Assembly: GCA_963920665.1 (NCBI GenBank)
Contig: OY987263.1
Location: 36,258,547 to 36,322,546, forward strand
Reading direction: 5' to 3'
DNA length: 64,000 nt
Origin: Straminergon stramineum
Lineage: Eukaryota > Streptophyta > Bryopsida > Hypnales > Calliergonaceae
The notes beneath the pieces are model-generated. The model did no database searches. It saw only the letters and a list, made by a program, of their open reading frames with translations, and was not told where the DNA came from. The translations under genes and the position numbers were made by a program. Shown here one piece after another: positions 36,035 to 48,054 of this stretch; positions within the stretch are counted from its first letter, which is position 1, and each line of letters opens with the position of its first letter.

Positions 36035-38640
36035 GCCTGAGTTTTTATGTACATTAGCGATTCAAAACCGTTTGGAGTATTTGACGAGCAGGGTGTCATT
36101 TGCTACATCTCCAATGAGTACTCATAGATTTGTCCAGATTTTGGACCCTGCAGAATTTGCAATTTTGGATAGGAATACGAAATTAGCCGTCTGCTAGTAG
36201 GGAACTGAGTATGTGGCTTTCAGTTCCTTGAGAGAAGAGCCTCTGTTATTTGAACTCTGGCTTTGTGCCCTAGAACCTTTAGCTTGAGGAGGCAAAAAGA
36301 CAACGGGGAGCTTATGATGCCCAGGGTTTTATTCAATCGAGCATCAATATATCGATGGTGCCTTTACACCGTTGTCTTGCACATCAACTTGTCTTTTTCT
36401 GAGATTTCTGGATTTCAGTTTCTTTGGGTTCCAGTTCAGTAACAGTCGTTGCCGGTATTCTCAAATAACTGACATCAAACTGGAAATGGTGTCGCCATTT
36501 CTCAGCTGGTTCATGAAAAGGCTGCCTGGATTTGGAATCTTGTGCCCGAGTTTTTCTAGTCAGACCTCTTCCTCGTTTTTCAAGATTCGTCAGCTCGAGT
36601 GCTCGACTTCAACGTATGAAGGTACATTGACTTCTTGCATAAGAAAAGTGCGGTTGATTGAATGCGTGGATCAAGTTTCTTTTTTTCATTTCTCTTTTTG
36701 GCTTCGATGTTATTTACTTGTGGATGCCCAGATCAATTAATATTTGGAAGGGGTACTGCTCTTATCAACATCACGTAAGCTTAGAGCTATCAATTTTAAT
36801 CAGAATGACAGAACACAAGTGATACTGTAGAGCAGGTTCTTACAATGACATGGGTTTCATGGCATTCTGTTGAACGACATAATAATGTTGTTGCAAGATT
36901 ACGTAGTTCTTGTGTCTCATGGTTTTCATTGCATTATGTTGAATGACATGACAGTGTCGTTCCAATAGTACGTTGTTCTAGTGTCGCTCTCATTGTCTTT
37001 GTGGACTTTGATGTGGGATCTCGAGTAAACGGACTCTGAAGGTACACTGGTTCTAAAGAGCTGGAGCTGTTTCTCTCTCTCTTGTTCCATTATACTTACA
37101 ATGTCACAGTTTTCACAGCATCCCAATGTCGTTCCAAATATCACCCTAAGTTGCTCTCCTGTGGAATTGTGCTGGTCCCACTTTTGATCATCCATTTAGC
37201 GGTTGATCTTATAGAAATTTGAGGCAGCTGATTCTCTTGAACTTGTACTCGACCATTGAGAGTTGCACAACGAACTGATCAATTGTGGTTGGAGATCGAA
37301 TTATTTGTTGACAACTGAAGTTGCTATGGGAACTTGGAGTGGGGGCTGCAGGGACGTCAATGGTGACTGTGATTGATGGCTATGGTTGTGATGTCATTCA
37401 TTGGATTTGAAGCTCAACCTCCGACTATGACTAGCTTTGCCATATATTCTCCATTGTCAATGCCGTTATTGAGAAGAATTTGAGTCACTTTAACCCTAGA
37501 ATGCTGCTTACTTAAAAGTGTCCGATGAATGACTCTTATGATTCTTGTAGAAACAGCGAATGCTAATGTCAGTCATCTGCTAATTTGTGGGGTGATGGTG
37601 ACAGGTCTGTCATTCCAAGGTTAAGCATTAATTTTTAACATTTCTAGTAATGTTTTTTTTGGCAAATTAGTATTCAGCTGTGGAGAGATCACTCTAGGCA
37701 CCAGACTAATTTGTTGAAACCAAATTTATCATTTTTTTATGCAATTCCAATGTAGATCATTCTACTTGACAATAGACAACCACATTTCCATTGAAGCAAT
37801 AGCCATGCGTACTTGCTAATGAGTCCAACCAAATGCATAGATGAGTTGCAGATGATAACAGGGGATTGAACAAGTGAAGTGTACAATCTAAGGGCCAGGA
37901 TAATCATATGCATAGCAAGCTTGTATCATGTCGATTATAAGTAATATTTTCAGACCCTTACACATAGGCCCTATGCGTTAGAAAAGAAAGCCACCTTGTT
38001 AATTTCTTAATTACTCCCTTGATCCCCAAATGATCTTCCTATTGCCATGTATTTCTTGTCCCAACATGATCTTCATGTAGTGATGTGTAAGGAAGGGCCC
38101 ACATAATGAAGTGAGAAGTGAAACTTGGCATTTCTAAATTGAAGACAAGATTGGTTGGAGTTATTTATTTCCTCTCCTTGTAATACTAGCACTCAACAAA
38201 TCTTTTTCATATTGTTTATTCAACATAGATTTAACACTTTCTCCTTTTCTTGGAACAAATTAGAAAGAACTTCATTGGTAGAATTGCTTTACCAATGCAC
38301 TTGTATATTAGGCATCCAATTTTCATTTCAGTTTTTTAAACAAATGGTCAATCATGTTATTGCCAATTGTATTCATGAGCATGCTAGATTGGACAAATGA
38401 ATGGCCACTAGTACTCCTTGAAATTGCCCCCAAATTTCATTTAAAAGTACTCCAACCCTAAACTTTCACAAGGGTTCGAAAACTCACAGTTTCAAGACAA
38501 TAGGAATCATTGAAATCTATATGTAGCTTGAAGCAAGTTTAAAAAATGTTATTTCAAGCCTTAAACTAGGAAATTTTGTCCAATATGAAGATCATTTTAG
38601 AATGGAGGGAGTATTAAAGTAGGCCATTCTCAATGTTATC
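36035..38640. other. 3' flank of AK6 and gene-free DNA
   Basis: The first few hundred bases are probably AK6 3' UTR. A 122-codon plus frame at 36372-36740 has no recognisable motif. A 69-bp tandem duplication lies at 36849-36985. No gene is supported. Confidence 0.45.
36849..36985 (+). repeat. Two-copy 69-bp tandem repeat
   Basis: Unit 1 (36849-36917) and unit 2 (36918-36985) both read catggNtttcat...gcatt.tgttgaa.gacat...gtt.caa.a.tacgt.gttct.gtgtc, with roughly a dozen mismatches. Diverged copies argue for an old duplication. Confidence 0.65.
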
Positions 38641-39439
38641 CCTCAAAGAACAGATCCAACCTATGACCATCAATGGAAAAAACCTACAATATTCATTGCT
38701 TTTTATGCTCCATTTTCAATATACTTGAGTAGAATTATTATATCTTAATCTTCAAAGATGCAACCACATGTTTTTCTAGAAACCTTGAAATTTTCAGATT
38801 ATTTTGTGAAATTTTGAAATAACTGTGAATTATTTAATGAAGAAATTAAAAAATTTTCATATCAAATACAAAATATGCTTTAAAAATCTTTTTTTGGGAG
38901 ATTGGCATATACTTTAATATAGAGCATCATGTTATGAACCAAAGTTCTATATCATAAGAAGAGTAGAAAATCAATAGACTTTGCTTATAGGCCAAATGTT
39001 CAAATTGTAATAAACTCTTGAATTTTATGAATTTTTCAAAGTTTCAAAGTTTCAAAATGAGCGAGATAATTTTAATTTCATTAATCAAACTCAAATTATG
39101 AAAAAGATCATTTTAATCCTAATATTTAGATCAAGAACAAGAAGGTAGGAGTTGCCAAAATACACTAGAAAAACATCTTTTGTGATTCTCTCTTTTAGCA
39201 TCTTTTTCTATAGAAAATTAAATAATACCTCAATGAAGGAATTTCCACCCCATTGCATTAGAAAACGCACACAAAGAACTCTCTCAAGAAAGTTTAGATG
39301 AAAAATTGTAGTTTTATATCTTCCATTGGTCATTTGAAATCATCTAGAAGCCACTTTCACCTTGGAAGATCAAAGACCCCTATGACCAAGGTAGTCACCC
39401 CAATACTCTAGTTCTTGAACCAATAGATGCATCCCAATG

Positions 39440-39690
39440 CTTCGGAAAAACTAGTGGTTAGTTCAAAGTTAGTCAGTAGAATGAAAGAAAAAACCATTTA
39501 TAATTTTGAAAACATTAACAAAGGTTGGTGAAAAAATCTATAAAATTTCTATTTAGAGTAAAAAGAATATACAGGAAATGTCTCACCTTGATACTTGAAA
39601 AAAAGCCAGGTCAATATGGGAATCAAAAGAAAATAGCTAGTAAAACTCAAAAAAATATCCTAAATACTTTCTTTCTACACTTAACAATGA
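39440..39690 (+). repeat. Dispersed repeat, copy of 23415-23690
   Basis: Contains 'tagttcaaagttag', 'gatacttgaaaaaaagcc' and 'aaaatagctagtaaaactc' in the order found at 23415-23690. Confidence 0.55.
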
Positions 39691-39951
39691 AGTCATCTAT
39701 CATACCTTTTAGGTCCACAACATACATGCTTACAAGATTAAAGTACAGCGTGGTCCTTTAAGCCTAGAAGGACACCACCTCCATAATGGATACTCACTCA
39801 CTCACTCACTCAAATATGATTCAATTTTTGGACCAATAATTAGGTGCATTAGTTCTTGCTTCTCTGCATGAATAAATTAAGAAAGTCATCCATCAAACAC
39901 TTTTGTTGTTCTCACTTCTCAGCATCATTCCAAGGGATAAGAGTAAAAGGC

Positions 39952-40180
39952 TTAACCCTTGAACACCAGGCTGGTGACCGTGGAAATCAGCCATTTTGGA
40001 ACCATGTGACATCATCCATTTTAGAAAAACTAGAAATACTCATTGGGAGTCAAACTATTGTAGAAGATCTTCCCTTTCCACCCTAATCCCGAGGATGAAT
40101 AGTTGCAATTCTGTCCTACATAGGAGAATTCTTTGTCATTCATTGGACAATAATTGTCCGCCGCATCCTTCAAGGGTTAA
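39952..40180 (+). mobile_element. TTAA-flanked piggyBac-like MITE, copy 2 (best ends)
   Basis: A 229-bp element whose ends are TTAA-CCCTTGAA and TTCAAGGG-TTAA, a perfect 12-bp inverted terminus. It has no open frame able to encode a transposase. TTAA target duplication plus CCY-starting ends is the known signature of the piggyBac superfamily; because TTAA is palindromic, it could instead be part of the inverted repeat. The same interior occurs at 33388-33626 and 46134-46363. Confidence 0.65.
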
Positions 40181-40421
40181 AGAGATGATCACATGGCTAT
40201 TAGTGTTGACCACAAATGTTGTACCTTCGGAGGTGGTACGAATGTCACCGCAAGTCATGGGCCGAAATTGTAGGTTATCTGTAATGGTTGAAATTATCTG
40301 CAGCAGTTCCGTGACTGAAGTGTGTACACTGTACACTTACGATTCTGATGGATTCTATTCTTTGGCAGGAAAATGTTACTCCGTATTTCATTCAACTACA
40401 GTACTGACTCTTGGTCGCCTG

Positions 40422-40783
40422 TAAGGTAGGAGGCTCGAACTCCATTAGGGCATTTTGAATCGCCCACCTTTCGAATGTAAACTATTTGTGCATGGGATTT
40501 TTTCATCTTTACATGGATGTACCAAATGTGTACATTTGAGGAGGTGGGCGATTTTAGAGCCCTATACCATTTCGACTTCAAAAATTTATAACTAATTCTA
40601 CAAAGTTCAGAAAAATATGAAACGGATTGGGTTAGATGTCAATTCCTATTGTCTTTCATGAAAAATTTACTGAAAAATATTTCAAGAAGTTTCACCTCCT
40701 CAAAATTTAGCTTCAGCTCTTAGATGGGCGCTTTGTGGACCTCCTACCTTAATGCCCAGTTGGAGTTCAAGCCTCCTACCTTA
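40422..40783. mobile_element. Inverted-repeat element flanked by TA (Stowaway/Tc1-mariner-like candidate)
   Basis: The left end TAAGGTAGGAGGCTCGAACT and the right end, read in reverse complement as TAAGGTAGGAGGCTTGAACT, form terminal inverted repeats of about 35 bp with few mismatches. A TA dinucleotide lies at both outer edges. The 362-bp interior is non-coding. Isolated copies of the terminal motif occur elsewhere (near 26428 and 27661). Confidence 0.5.
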
Positions 40784-42014
40784 TAAGTTAACTTGCTTCA
40801 TTTAGAGATTCTGAATTAGGGTAGACTTTGGCAACCTAGTACCTTACTGGTTAGAAAGCCGACTCATGCCAGCAATGGGCTTGTCTGTAGACTTTCATTT
40901 GCAACAAAATTTTCATTTTCATTTGAGAAAAATAAAAAATAAAAATCTAGTGAGTAGAAAGAGTGTACACTAAATAGTGAAATTAGGTTGCCTTAACAAT
41001 TAGGTTGCCTTACCCCCAAAAAATTACTATACATGCCATCAAAGTCAATAAATATTGCTACAAATATCTCCGTTTGTACACTTGGAGGTTTATGAGTCCC
41101 AATTACAACAATATCTAATTCAAAAGTAGTGAATTCTTGTACAATACCAATAAATATTTATATAGTGTCAAATGTCAAGAAATTAGTGTGGGACAACATA
41201 ATTTCACTATTTAGTGTGCATAGCTATGTTTGGTGCCTTACAATGAGTGGAAGTATGTATGGCTGGTGTATAACATTATTAACAAACACTAGCGGATTTA
41301 TTTTTGATCCCTAAGAAAGTAGGATCTCCCTATGGTGCAACTTCCTAGTTAGTTAATGAGTCTTTTGCAAATTCTTGGTCAACCAATGATACTAGCTTTG
41401 CAACTTCCCAGTTATCCAATGATTCTTTTGACATTAAACTAAATTCACTTCTAAGGATTTGAGGTATCAGAGAGAATTTGGGGCCTCAAGAAGGCTACCA
41501 AACTTTAAAGTAATGCCTCAAAAAAGTCTAAAAAAGAAATTAATATGTTTTTTCATAAAAAAATTAATTTTTTATTTGGACTATTACTCTAGCTTTGGAT
41601 GGTGGTCTTATAGGGGTTCCATTTCTTTTTTTTAATGGAAGGATTATCCCTAAATCTCTAAAGGGGAATGGTTTAATATTTAATATTTATCAGAGATGAA
41701 ATTTTTTTGAAAATTTTAACTCAAATTTGGAGATCCCAAAATAAATATAGAATTTTGGGGGACATGCACCCACAAACACTACTACTGTAGATCAACGTTT
41801 TGACAAAAAATTGATTGGAATTTAGATGAAAGATTTATGTGCACTACATAGCACGATTACCAGAAAAGGTGTGGTAAAGTGAAATTAGAAAAATTTGATC
41901 CAAATATGAAAAAGAAATCACTTACAAAATTCATCTTACGAGATAACCAATAGTTAACAATAGTTTCCACCATTAATTAATCAAACACACACACTAAAAA
42001 AAAATACAAAAAGC

Positions 42015-42089
42015 ACTATAACAAAACATGGTAAAAAAAATTGTAGTCAAAATCGACTATGGTATTTTTTTACCATGTTTTGTTATAGT
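42015..42089. repeat. Near-perfect 75-bp hairpin
   Basis: ACTATAACAAAACATGGTAA at the left is exactly reverse-complemented at the right (arms of at least 24 bp). The pairing continues inward with few mismatches (gtagtc/gactat) to a loop of about five bases. Short foldback transposon or small-RNA precursor are both possible. Confidence 0.8.
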
Positions 42090-43726
42090 TAAGCACCCCA
42101 AACAGAGGATTTACATAATCACATTAGATCAAACAACTTCGAGATCCCGGTTTTAGTTACTTTTCACCATGCCCTCCTTTCCCATTCATGCTCATATTTT
42201 AGGTGCAGTCATACCTTACTCGGTTGCTCCAAAGTCCAAAGCATTGATCCCAAACAACCGATAAGAAAAAAAAAAAAAAGATTGTTACCAATCCTGGAGT
42301 CTTGCTGTGAACAAGAAAGGTCCAAACGCAAATGAAAATTGAGGCGAGTGGAGTAGGTATTTTGTTGTATCCACTCCGTTACAAATGCTGTTGCTGGTTG
42401 CCACAAACAGGCCAACATTGCAGTCGACTGACTGACGCCATTCTCTTTGGAATGTTATGAGTGAAGCCTTTAACTTCCTGGGCCCAAGGCGTCCAGGATT
42501 TTAAGAAGACGGGGAGACACGATTGTCCAGACACTGAAGGATAAACAATTATCCCCAAAGGATAATCGGTTATTCCAAAGTTGGAAATGCCGTCACAATT
42601 GTGTCACACTTGCCGTACCTGAAGATAATCCTTAGTGGGTGCATTCACAATCGTCACCTGAAATGTACATAGTCCATTCATTTCAGGTGGCAATTCCAGA
42701 CGCACATTCTCTACACTACTGTAGTTCACTACAGTACAGTACTGTACTGTAGTTGATCCTGTCACCACCAGATGTGGCATTTCAGTCCAACTTTCGTGGA
42801 CCACTCTAGTCTGGACTCTACAGTAGTCCTCCTCACGAGGTTTCTGTCGTCTGTGGAAACTCATTTTCATCCATCTTTTTCGAAAGGCTCATGTGGAGCA
42901 CAGGCCATTTGATTGACTCGATGTCCACTGGAGGCTTTAAATATTGAAAAAAACCCGAGTTTCATGCAAGTGGTGTCCACTCCGGTGAGGAAATGTCAAG
43001 AGTGGGTGATCTTTGTGGCATGCAGGCAGGAAAGTGATCATGGTGCTTCATCTGCAATTGTATCTTCACGTGCTATTGAATTGCTTATCCATGTTGCTGT
43101 TTTTTCCTTCGAAAAGTGACGGACGGTGTTTCTAGAAACCAATGAGAGGAAAGTTCTGCTTAATATCCATGGTAGTCAGTGCGCGTGGAGTGCGCAAAGC
43201 TTGGGCCGGATATTTTGTCGGGATTTTGTCCTGCAACTGTTGAATTGAGGAAAGATGCTCATCTGCCTCTTCTATCTTACTGAACAATTTCTTCAAATAT
43301 TTGATCCGTCATTTCTGATATATGATTGTACTCTAACTTGCTTGTACGATGCTTTGGTTAATATTAGAAAGGGCCACTACTTGGAGCTGGAATTCAGAAG
43401 CTAATCAGTCCGCGCTTTCGAAAGATATCCACTAAGCTACATCCGTGTCGAAATGAAAATCCTCGTGGCACGCACACCTTTCCTCCGTCCTATCTCTGAA
43501 CCCAAATAATCATTAACCCTGGAACGACGGGGGGTGCTCTTGGTTGCTGCTGTAATCGAATCTCTGTACTTCTAAAAAAAGATGGGCCTTGAATGAGGGT
43601 TGGCTCATGCCTCTGAAGTCTTTGCATGCCCCCACCTCCCACCATAAAAATAGCAGATGAAGAATTGCTTCTCTGTCCACTACAGAGATATCTTAAGTCA
43701 TTCATCAGACAATTTCAGTCCTCAGT
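42090..43726. other. Gene-free stretch
   Basis: Mixed-composition DNA. An 88-codon minus frame (42604-42870) spans the palindrome and has no recognisable motif. A segment at 42655-42710 (ctgaaatgt...cattcatttcaggtgg) recurs at 55236-55272. Confidence 0.4.
42728..42753. repeat. 26-bp perfect palindrome
   Basis: The half-site ACTACAGTACAGT is followed immediately by its exact reverse complement. Flanking 'ctactgtagtt' adds further pairing potential. No gene is close by. Confidence 0.8.
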
Positions 43727-43734
43727 GTTAAGAG

Positions 43735-44250
43735 CCCGGGTACGCAACTCTTGTATTATATACAGGGGTCATCGGCATTAAAACAACTTAGAGGACGGCT
43801 TTTGTTAAAATTATATCAAATTAAAAAGACCAAAAAGCTAGGTGAAGACCAAATTAAAAGAAAATTAAATGTAAAAGATGTTGAATTGCATACATTTTAG
43901 AAAAAATTCGCAATATATATGAAGAATTGAAACACCTATGCATAGTTTTTAAAAATATATACAAAGAAGTTGGGTCTAGTTAAAATTAAATTTTTATTAG
44001 AAAGCCCCAAAAGTTGCCTAGCTTGGCCCATGATACATGTATTAAAAAAACTCATATAATTAGTTTTTTAATGCTATTATTGTCTTCAAAAATATTTGTT
44101 TCATGTACATAAGTATATTTTTGGGTTCCTTGTTAAAAGGGCTACAAGATTATTCTACATTAAAACAAATTACATCCCTGAAGATTGGATTAAAATGCAC
44201 TATAAGTGATTATAATTAGGGCCATATAATATGGAAGTTGCATACCCAGG
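43735..44250 (+). mobile_element. hAT-like MITE, copy 1 (516 bp), intergenic
   Basis: Terminal inverted repeats are CCCGGGTACGCAAC at the left and GTTGCATACCCAGG at the right. The flanks are a perfect 8-bp duplication, GTTAAGAG, at 43727-43734 and 44251-44258. Eight-base target duplications are characteristic of hAT transposons. There is no transposase frame. It is nearly identical over its length to the copy at 57377-57892 and more distant from 52012-52572. Confidence 0.8.
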
Positions 44251-44299
44251 GTTAAGAGTGGACTCCAATTTCGTTACATGTGGCAATATTCTATTAGGG

Positions 44300-44700
44300 T
44301 AGATTTCCCATTCTTGACCACTTAAGCAGTTGGAGGGTGGGTTTTTTCAGTGGGGAAATTTTCCAATGTGCAAAAATAGAGTTTATAAGGATTCCATAAT
44401 TTTCTAGATTTTTATTTCTCAAAACATAACTAGTTCATTACTATGGATTTTTTATTAGAGGATTCTGTTCTTCCCACTTTAGTCAAATAGACCTTCTAAT
44501 TTCCAACTAAGGGTCAGTTGCAAAATCCACCAAGGGATGGTTGCAATATTGAAAGTCTTGTAGAACAATCTCAATGTGACACAACGTTGTCGGGAATTGC
44601 ATTGTAATCAATCACTATTCATCACTTCTTGCGCAAAAAGAGAGTGGCCTACATTGCCAAGATGTGGGGTGATTAGGAATGGGAAATTTATCTCCCCTCC
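44300..44700 (+). repeat. Dispersed repeat, copy of 33650-34030
   Basis: Same ordered blocks as the copy at 33650-34030, same orientation. Starts about 50 bp after the hAT-like element. Non-coding. Confidence 0.6.
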
Positions 44701-45764
44701 TTTGGTATAGTTTAGGTCTTGTAGATGAAATCCAAAATCTATACTAGGGTGATTGTAAGAATCGCTTGTCCTATTTTGTGTCACATGGTGTGTTTTGATT
44801 TGTTTTTGGCCATAACTTTTGTGTTTTGGCTCTCAATGACTCAAGATGTATAGGGAAGGTAATCATGTCTATCATACACCTTCCCTAATTTTTTTCCTAA
44901 TTTTCAAAAATAATTTACTATGTAGAATTAGACCCCGATTCAATGTCACCCTTGCCAGCTTGGAGTCTTGGAGGTTTATAGTACTTTTTAGAACTCAAAA
45001 AAATTAAATTTTGAGCTGAAATTTAGATGAGACAGTCTTCTAATAGATTTGAAGCTATTCAAGGAAGGTATTTTTAAAATAGTTAATTTGTTGTAGTATG
45101 GAATTATACAAAGTGAGCATCTTTTTGCTTGCATTTTGAAATATATCACATTATTTTGATGGGTTTTTTTGTGAATGAGCATCTCCATAGGATTGTTGCA
45201 AATGGCCCATTTTTATTTTGTGGATTTACTTATTTTTACTGTTTTTTCCTAATTAAAACATTAAGATATGTATTTTCTTAAGACTTAGCACTTTTCTAGT
45301 TCTCCTACTTAGAGAAATTTTCTGTGCAATTCTTTCCATGGGTACCTTCATCTTAAAGGTATTTATATTAGTCATATTTTTTTTCATTTAAAAAAATTAA
45401 ATTCTGATTTTAAAGTACTCCCCAAAAAATCATGAAAATGCAACAGAATTGACAAGTGTTTTTTGCAATTACCCACCAATCCTAGTTAATGTTCTGAAAT
45501 TAGACCTTCGTGAAGATGTATGTTACAATTTTTAGTTTGTGGAATATCACCAATTGAACAAAACTAATTGTTCAATCATTCACCACCAGTTACAATATTT
45601 TGAGATGTTCTTTTTATACTTATTTTGGGGCTTCTTCTTTTTGAAGAATTTAGTTTATCTCCATCATTCATCTTTCCTTCTGGATGTTGGTTTCATTTTC
45701 GACCAATATTTGAGCTCAAGGCCTTAGTGAGTGTATGACCAGTGAATATTTTCAGATACATACT
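44701..45764. other. Gene-free AT-rich DNA
   Basis: Nothing recognisable; short frames only, long T and A runs. Confidence 0.5.
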
Positions 45765-46130
45765 TTAAGGTAGAAGCATCCAAAACCTTCAATATAAGCA
45801 ATTCAACATAGGAAGCACCTTTTGCTAGAAGAAATATTTTTGTAGTATTAGCAATTGAAAAATCATGAATTTCAAAGAAAAAAATTATAATTTTTGTATA
45901 TGACATGTATTTTCTATTAATATTCAGAGTGGCAGCTCCCTAAAGTGCAGAAAGTGTATCATACATGGACCTCAAATCAAAACTTGATAATTTCAACAAA
46001 CAACCAACTAGTAGTTTGTAAGGGGATGTTTTAATGACATTTTACAGGGACACTTCAATGAAAGCCTAGGGACATTTTTAGAGAACTCTACTATACATTA
46101 ATGAGAAAAGGGATGCTTTTGGGTGTTTCT
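45765..46130 (+). repeat. Dispersed repeat, second copy at 62985-63290
   Basis: Shared blocks: 'caatataagcaattcaaca', 'cttgctaga', 'gtagtattagcaatt', 'gacatgtattttcta', and 'acttcaatgaaagcctaggg'. It ends immediately before a TTAA-flanked element. Confidence 0.65.
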
Positions 46131-46133
46131 ATC

Positions 46134-46363
46134 TTAAACCTTGAACTCCGGGTTGGTGATTGTGGAAATCAGCCGTTTTGAAACTGTGTGACATCATCTA
46201 CTTTATAAAAATCAGAAATATTCATTGGGAGTCAAACTACTGTCGAAGATCTCCCCTTTCCACCCCTAATTCCGAGGATGAATAGTTGCACTTCTGTCCT
46301 ACAGAGGAGAATTCGTTGTTGTTCATCGGACAAAAACGTCTGCCGCGTCGTTTAGGGGTTATT
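46134..46363 (+). mobile_element. TTAA-flanked piggyBac-like MITE, copy 3
   Basis: Starts TTAA-ACCTTGAA and ends TTTAGGGG-TTAT, so the right TTAA has one change. The interior matches 39952-40180 closely (gtggaaatcagcc, cattgggagtcaaacta, cgaggatgaatagttgca). Confidence 0.6.
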
Positions 46364-46856
46364 ATATGCGAAGTATTTGGAATGCCTGCTGGTCGCTACT
46401 TTCATGTGAGAAGCATAAATGCAGTTTCCAAAAGAACTTTTGTGACACGGGAATTATGGAATGCGTGCGTTGACATACAGCAATCCCCAATACGATCACT
46501 TAAGGAAAAACATAAAAAATTCACTCATTTGTGTCTCCACCTTAGATGCGTGAAGCCTCGTAGATTGTGCTGGCAGGAGTAGTACTTCAGCTGCTGAGCT
46601 CAGCTTTTCAAAGACCAAATAGAAAAAACCCCTTAAAAGAAAGAGTCAGAGCGTCACGACAATTCAGAACACGTCCTTCAGGGCATCAGCCATAGGCTCA
46701 ATCTCTATGCAAATAGGCTCCGCCTTGGAGAAATTACATATGACGACATTCTCCGCAATCACCTCCCGTGAAGTTGGTCAAGAACGTCATCAGTACGTAG
46801 ACAGTGTTCGGGAAATTTTTCGAGGTCCTCCAGCTGATTTCCTCCTTCCACGAAAA

Positions 46857-47785
46857 TGAACCGGTTTTTTTTCAATGGGCACCAGTTACATCCTTTGAAT
46901 CACAAAAAGTACTGGTTTATTTCCTCCAATTTTAATTTCTCACTGGCAAATTTCCTCCAAATTGAAATTGGCACCGGCTAAATTGCAAAATTTGTATAAA
47001 ATATAGAAAAGAAAATTAAAAATTAAAATGCTAATTAATATTGCATCCTTAGTAGGAATTGAACTTGGCAAAGCCCTTTACCACTTGAAGGCCAAGGATC
47101 CTCCCAACCCATGCAATATGGAGTTGAGGATGGTTATGAAAAGGTTGCACGAAATCAAAAGAATTTAGGAAATATCCATTTCACGTTCTTCAAATATTTT
47201 TTTTGTTACCCTATAAGGTACCGCTTAGGATTTGCATATAAATGGTGAAACTTAGAAGAATTCTTCCACGAGATAATGGCCTTGTCTATTATGTTGTCAT
47301 AGTCTTTGTTAGATCCTTCCAAGGCCAATCGCATGACACTGTCAGAATTGGATGTTGTCATATGATTTTGAAGTTTTTCCTCTAGCAACTTTGAGAGGTA
47401 CCTTGCACTACTATGAGGTGGTGGGCCGCGACTCTCTGAGCTAGGAATAGGTAAGGTTTCTAATTTTTTTTTCCATTTTTTTTCATTTTTCAATAATGAG
47501 AATTTCATACTAGGTCCTTTGGCACAAGTGCAAAGGTTGATATCCGGTGGCAACATACCTTCATTAGCCAGGTATTAGCTGATAATTTTTTTGACAAGGC
47601 AGCTGAAATCCCCCAAATATTTTAAGGAAGCGATCAAATATCCTCTAAATTTTGGGTGGCACCGGTTGATTTCCGGTTCTGAAAATTTCTTACCGGTTTC
47701 GCATCCTTTAATTTCAAAATGCAACCGATTTTTTTCCCAAATCCACCGGCTAACTTTGAACTAGCTGCCGGTTTTTTCCGATCAT
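46857..47785. repeat. Probable decayed transposon with 'accggtt' rich flanks
   Basis: Both ends are rich in short related lines: 'accggttt', 'gcaccggct', 'tttcctcc', 'catcctttgaat/catcctttaat'. A 116-codon minus frame (47206-47556) lies inside but shows no recognisable domain. Class unknown. Confidence 0.35.
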
Positions 47786-48054
47786 TGTACGTAGATGGTC
47801 AATTCCAAGCACAAGGCCTACTTTTAGCACGATTTGTTGACTTTGAAACTAGATTCGCAAGTTATATGGAACTAAGTTCGGAAGTTGCATTGTGCTGTGG
47901 GCACTAAGTTGGAGCATGGCCACTGCTGGCCTCAACGCGACCTGATGGGCCCTTGCCTCTTTTACCTCCCCATCGTCACTCTTGGAGCGGCCACTTCCAC
48001 AGCGGCCACTTCCAAAATGAACCCGGCCACTCAACAATAGCGAGCCCTTTCAAT

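Larger units (their letters stand above)
38641..42000. other. Gene-free, AT-rich, transposon-rich stretch
   Basis: No coding sequence is recognised. It holds the repeat at 39440-39690, a (CACT)n microsatellite at 39791-39812, the TTAA-flanked element at 39952-40180 and the TA-flanked inverted-repeat element at 40422-40783. Confidence 0.55.

Noticed and set aside
36372..36740. 122-codon plus-strand frame after AK6
   Set aside because: Phe/Ser-rich translation typical of T-rich UTR sequence; no motif.
47040..47115. tRNA-like words (ggaattgaac, aaagccctttacc) on the plus strand
   Set aside because: Could not be folded by eye into a cloverleaf with paired acceptor and anticodon stems.
47206..47556. 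116-codon minus-strand frame
   Set aside because: Inside a probable decayed repeat, no transposase or other domain; not called as a gene.
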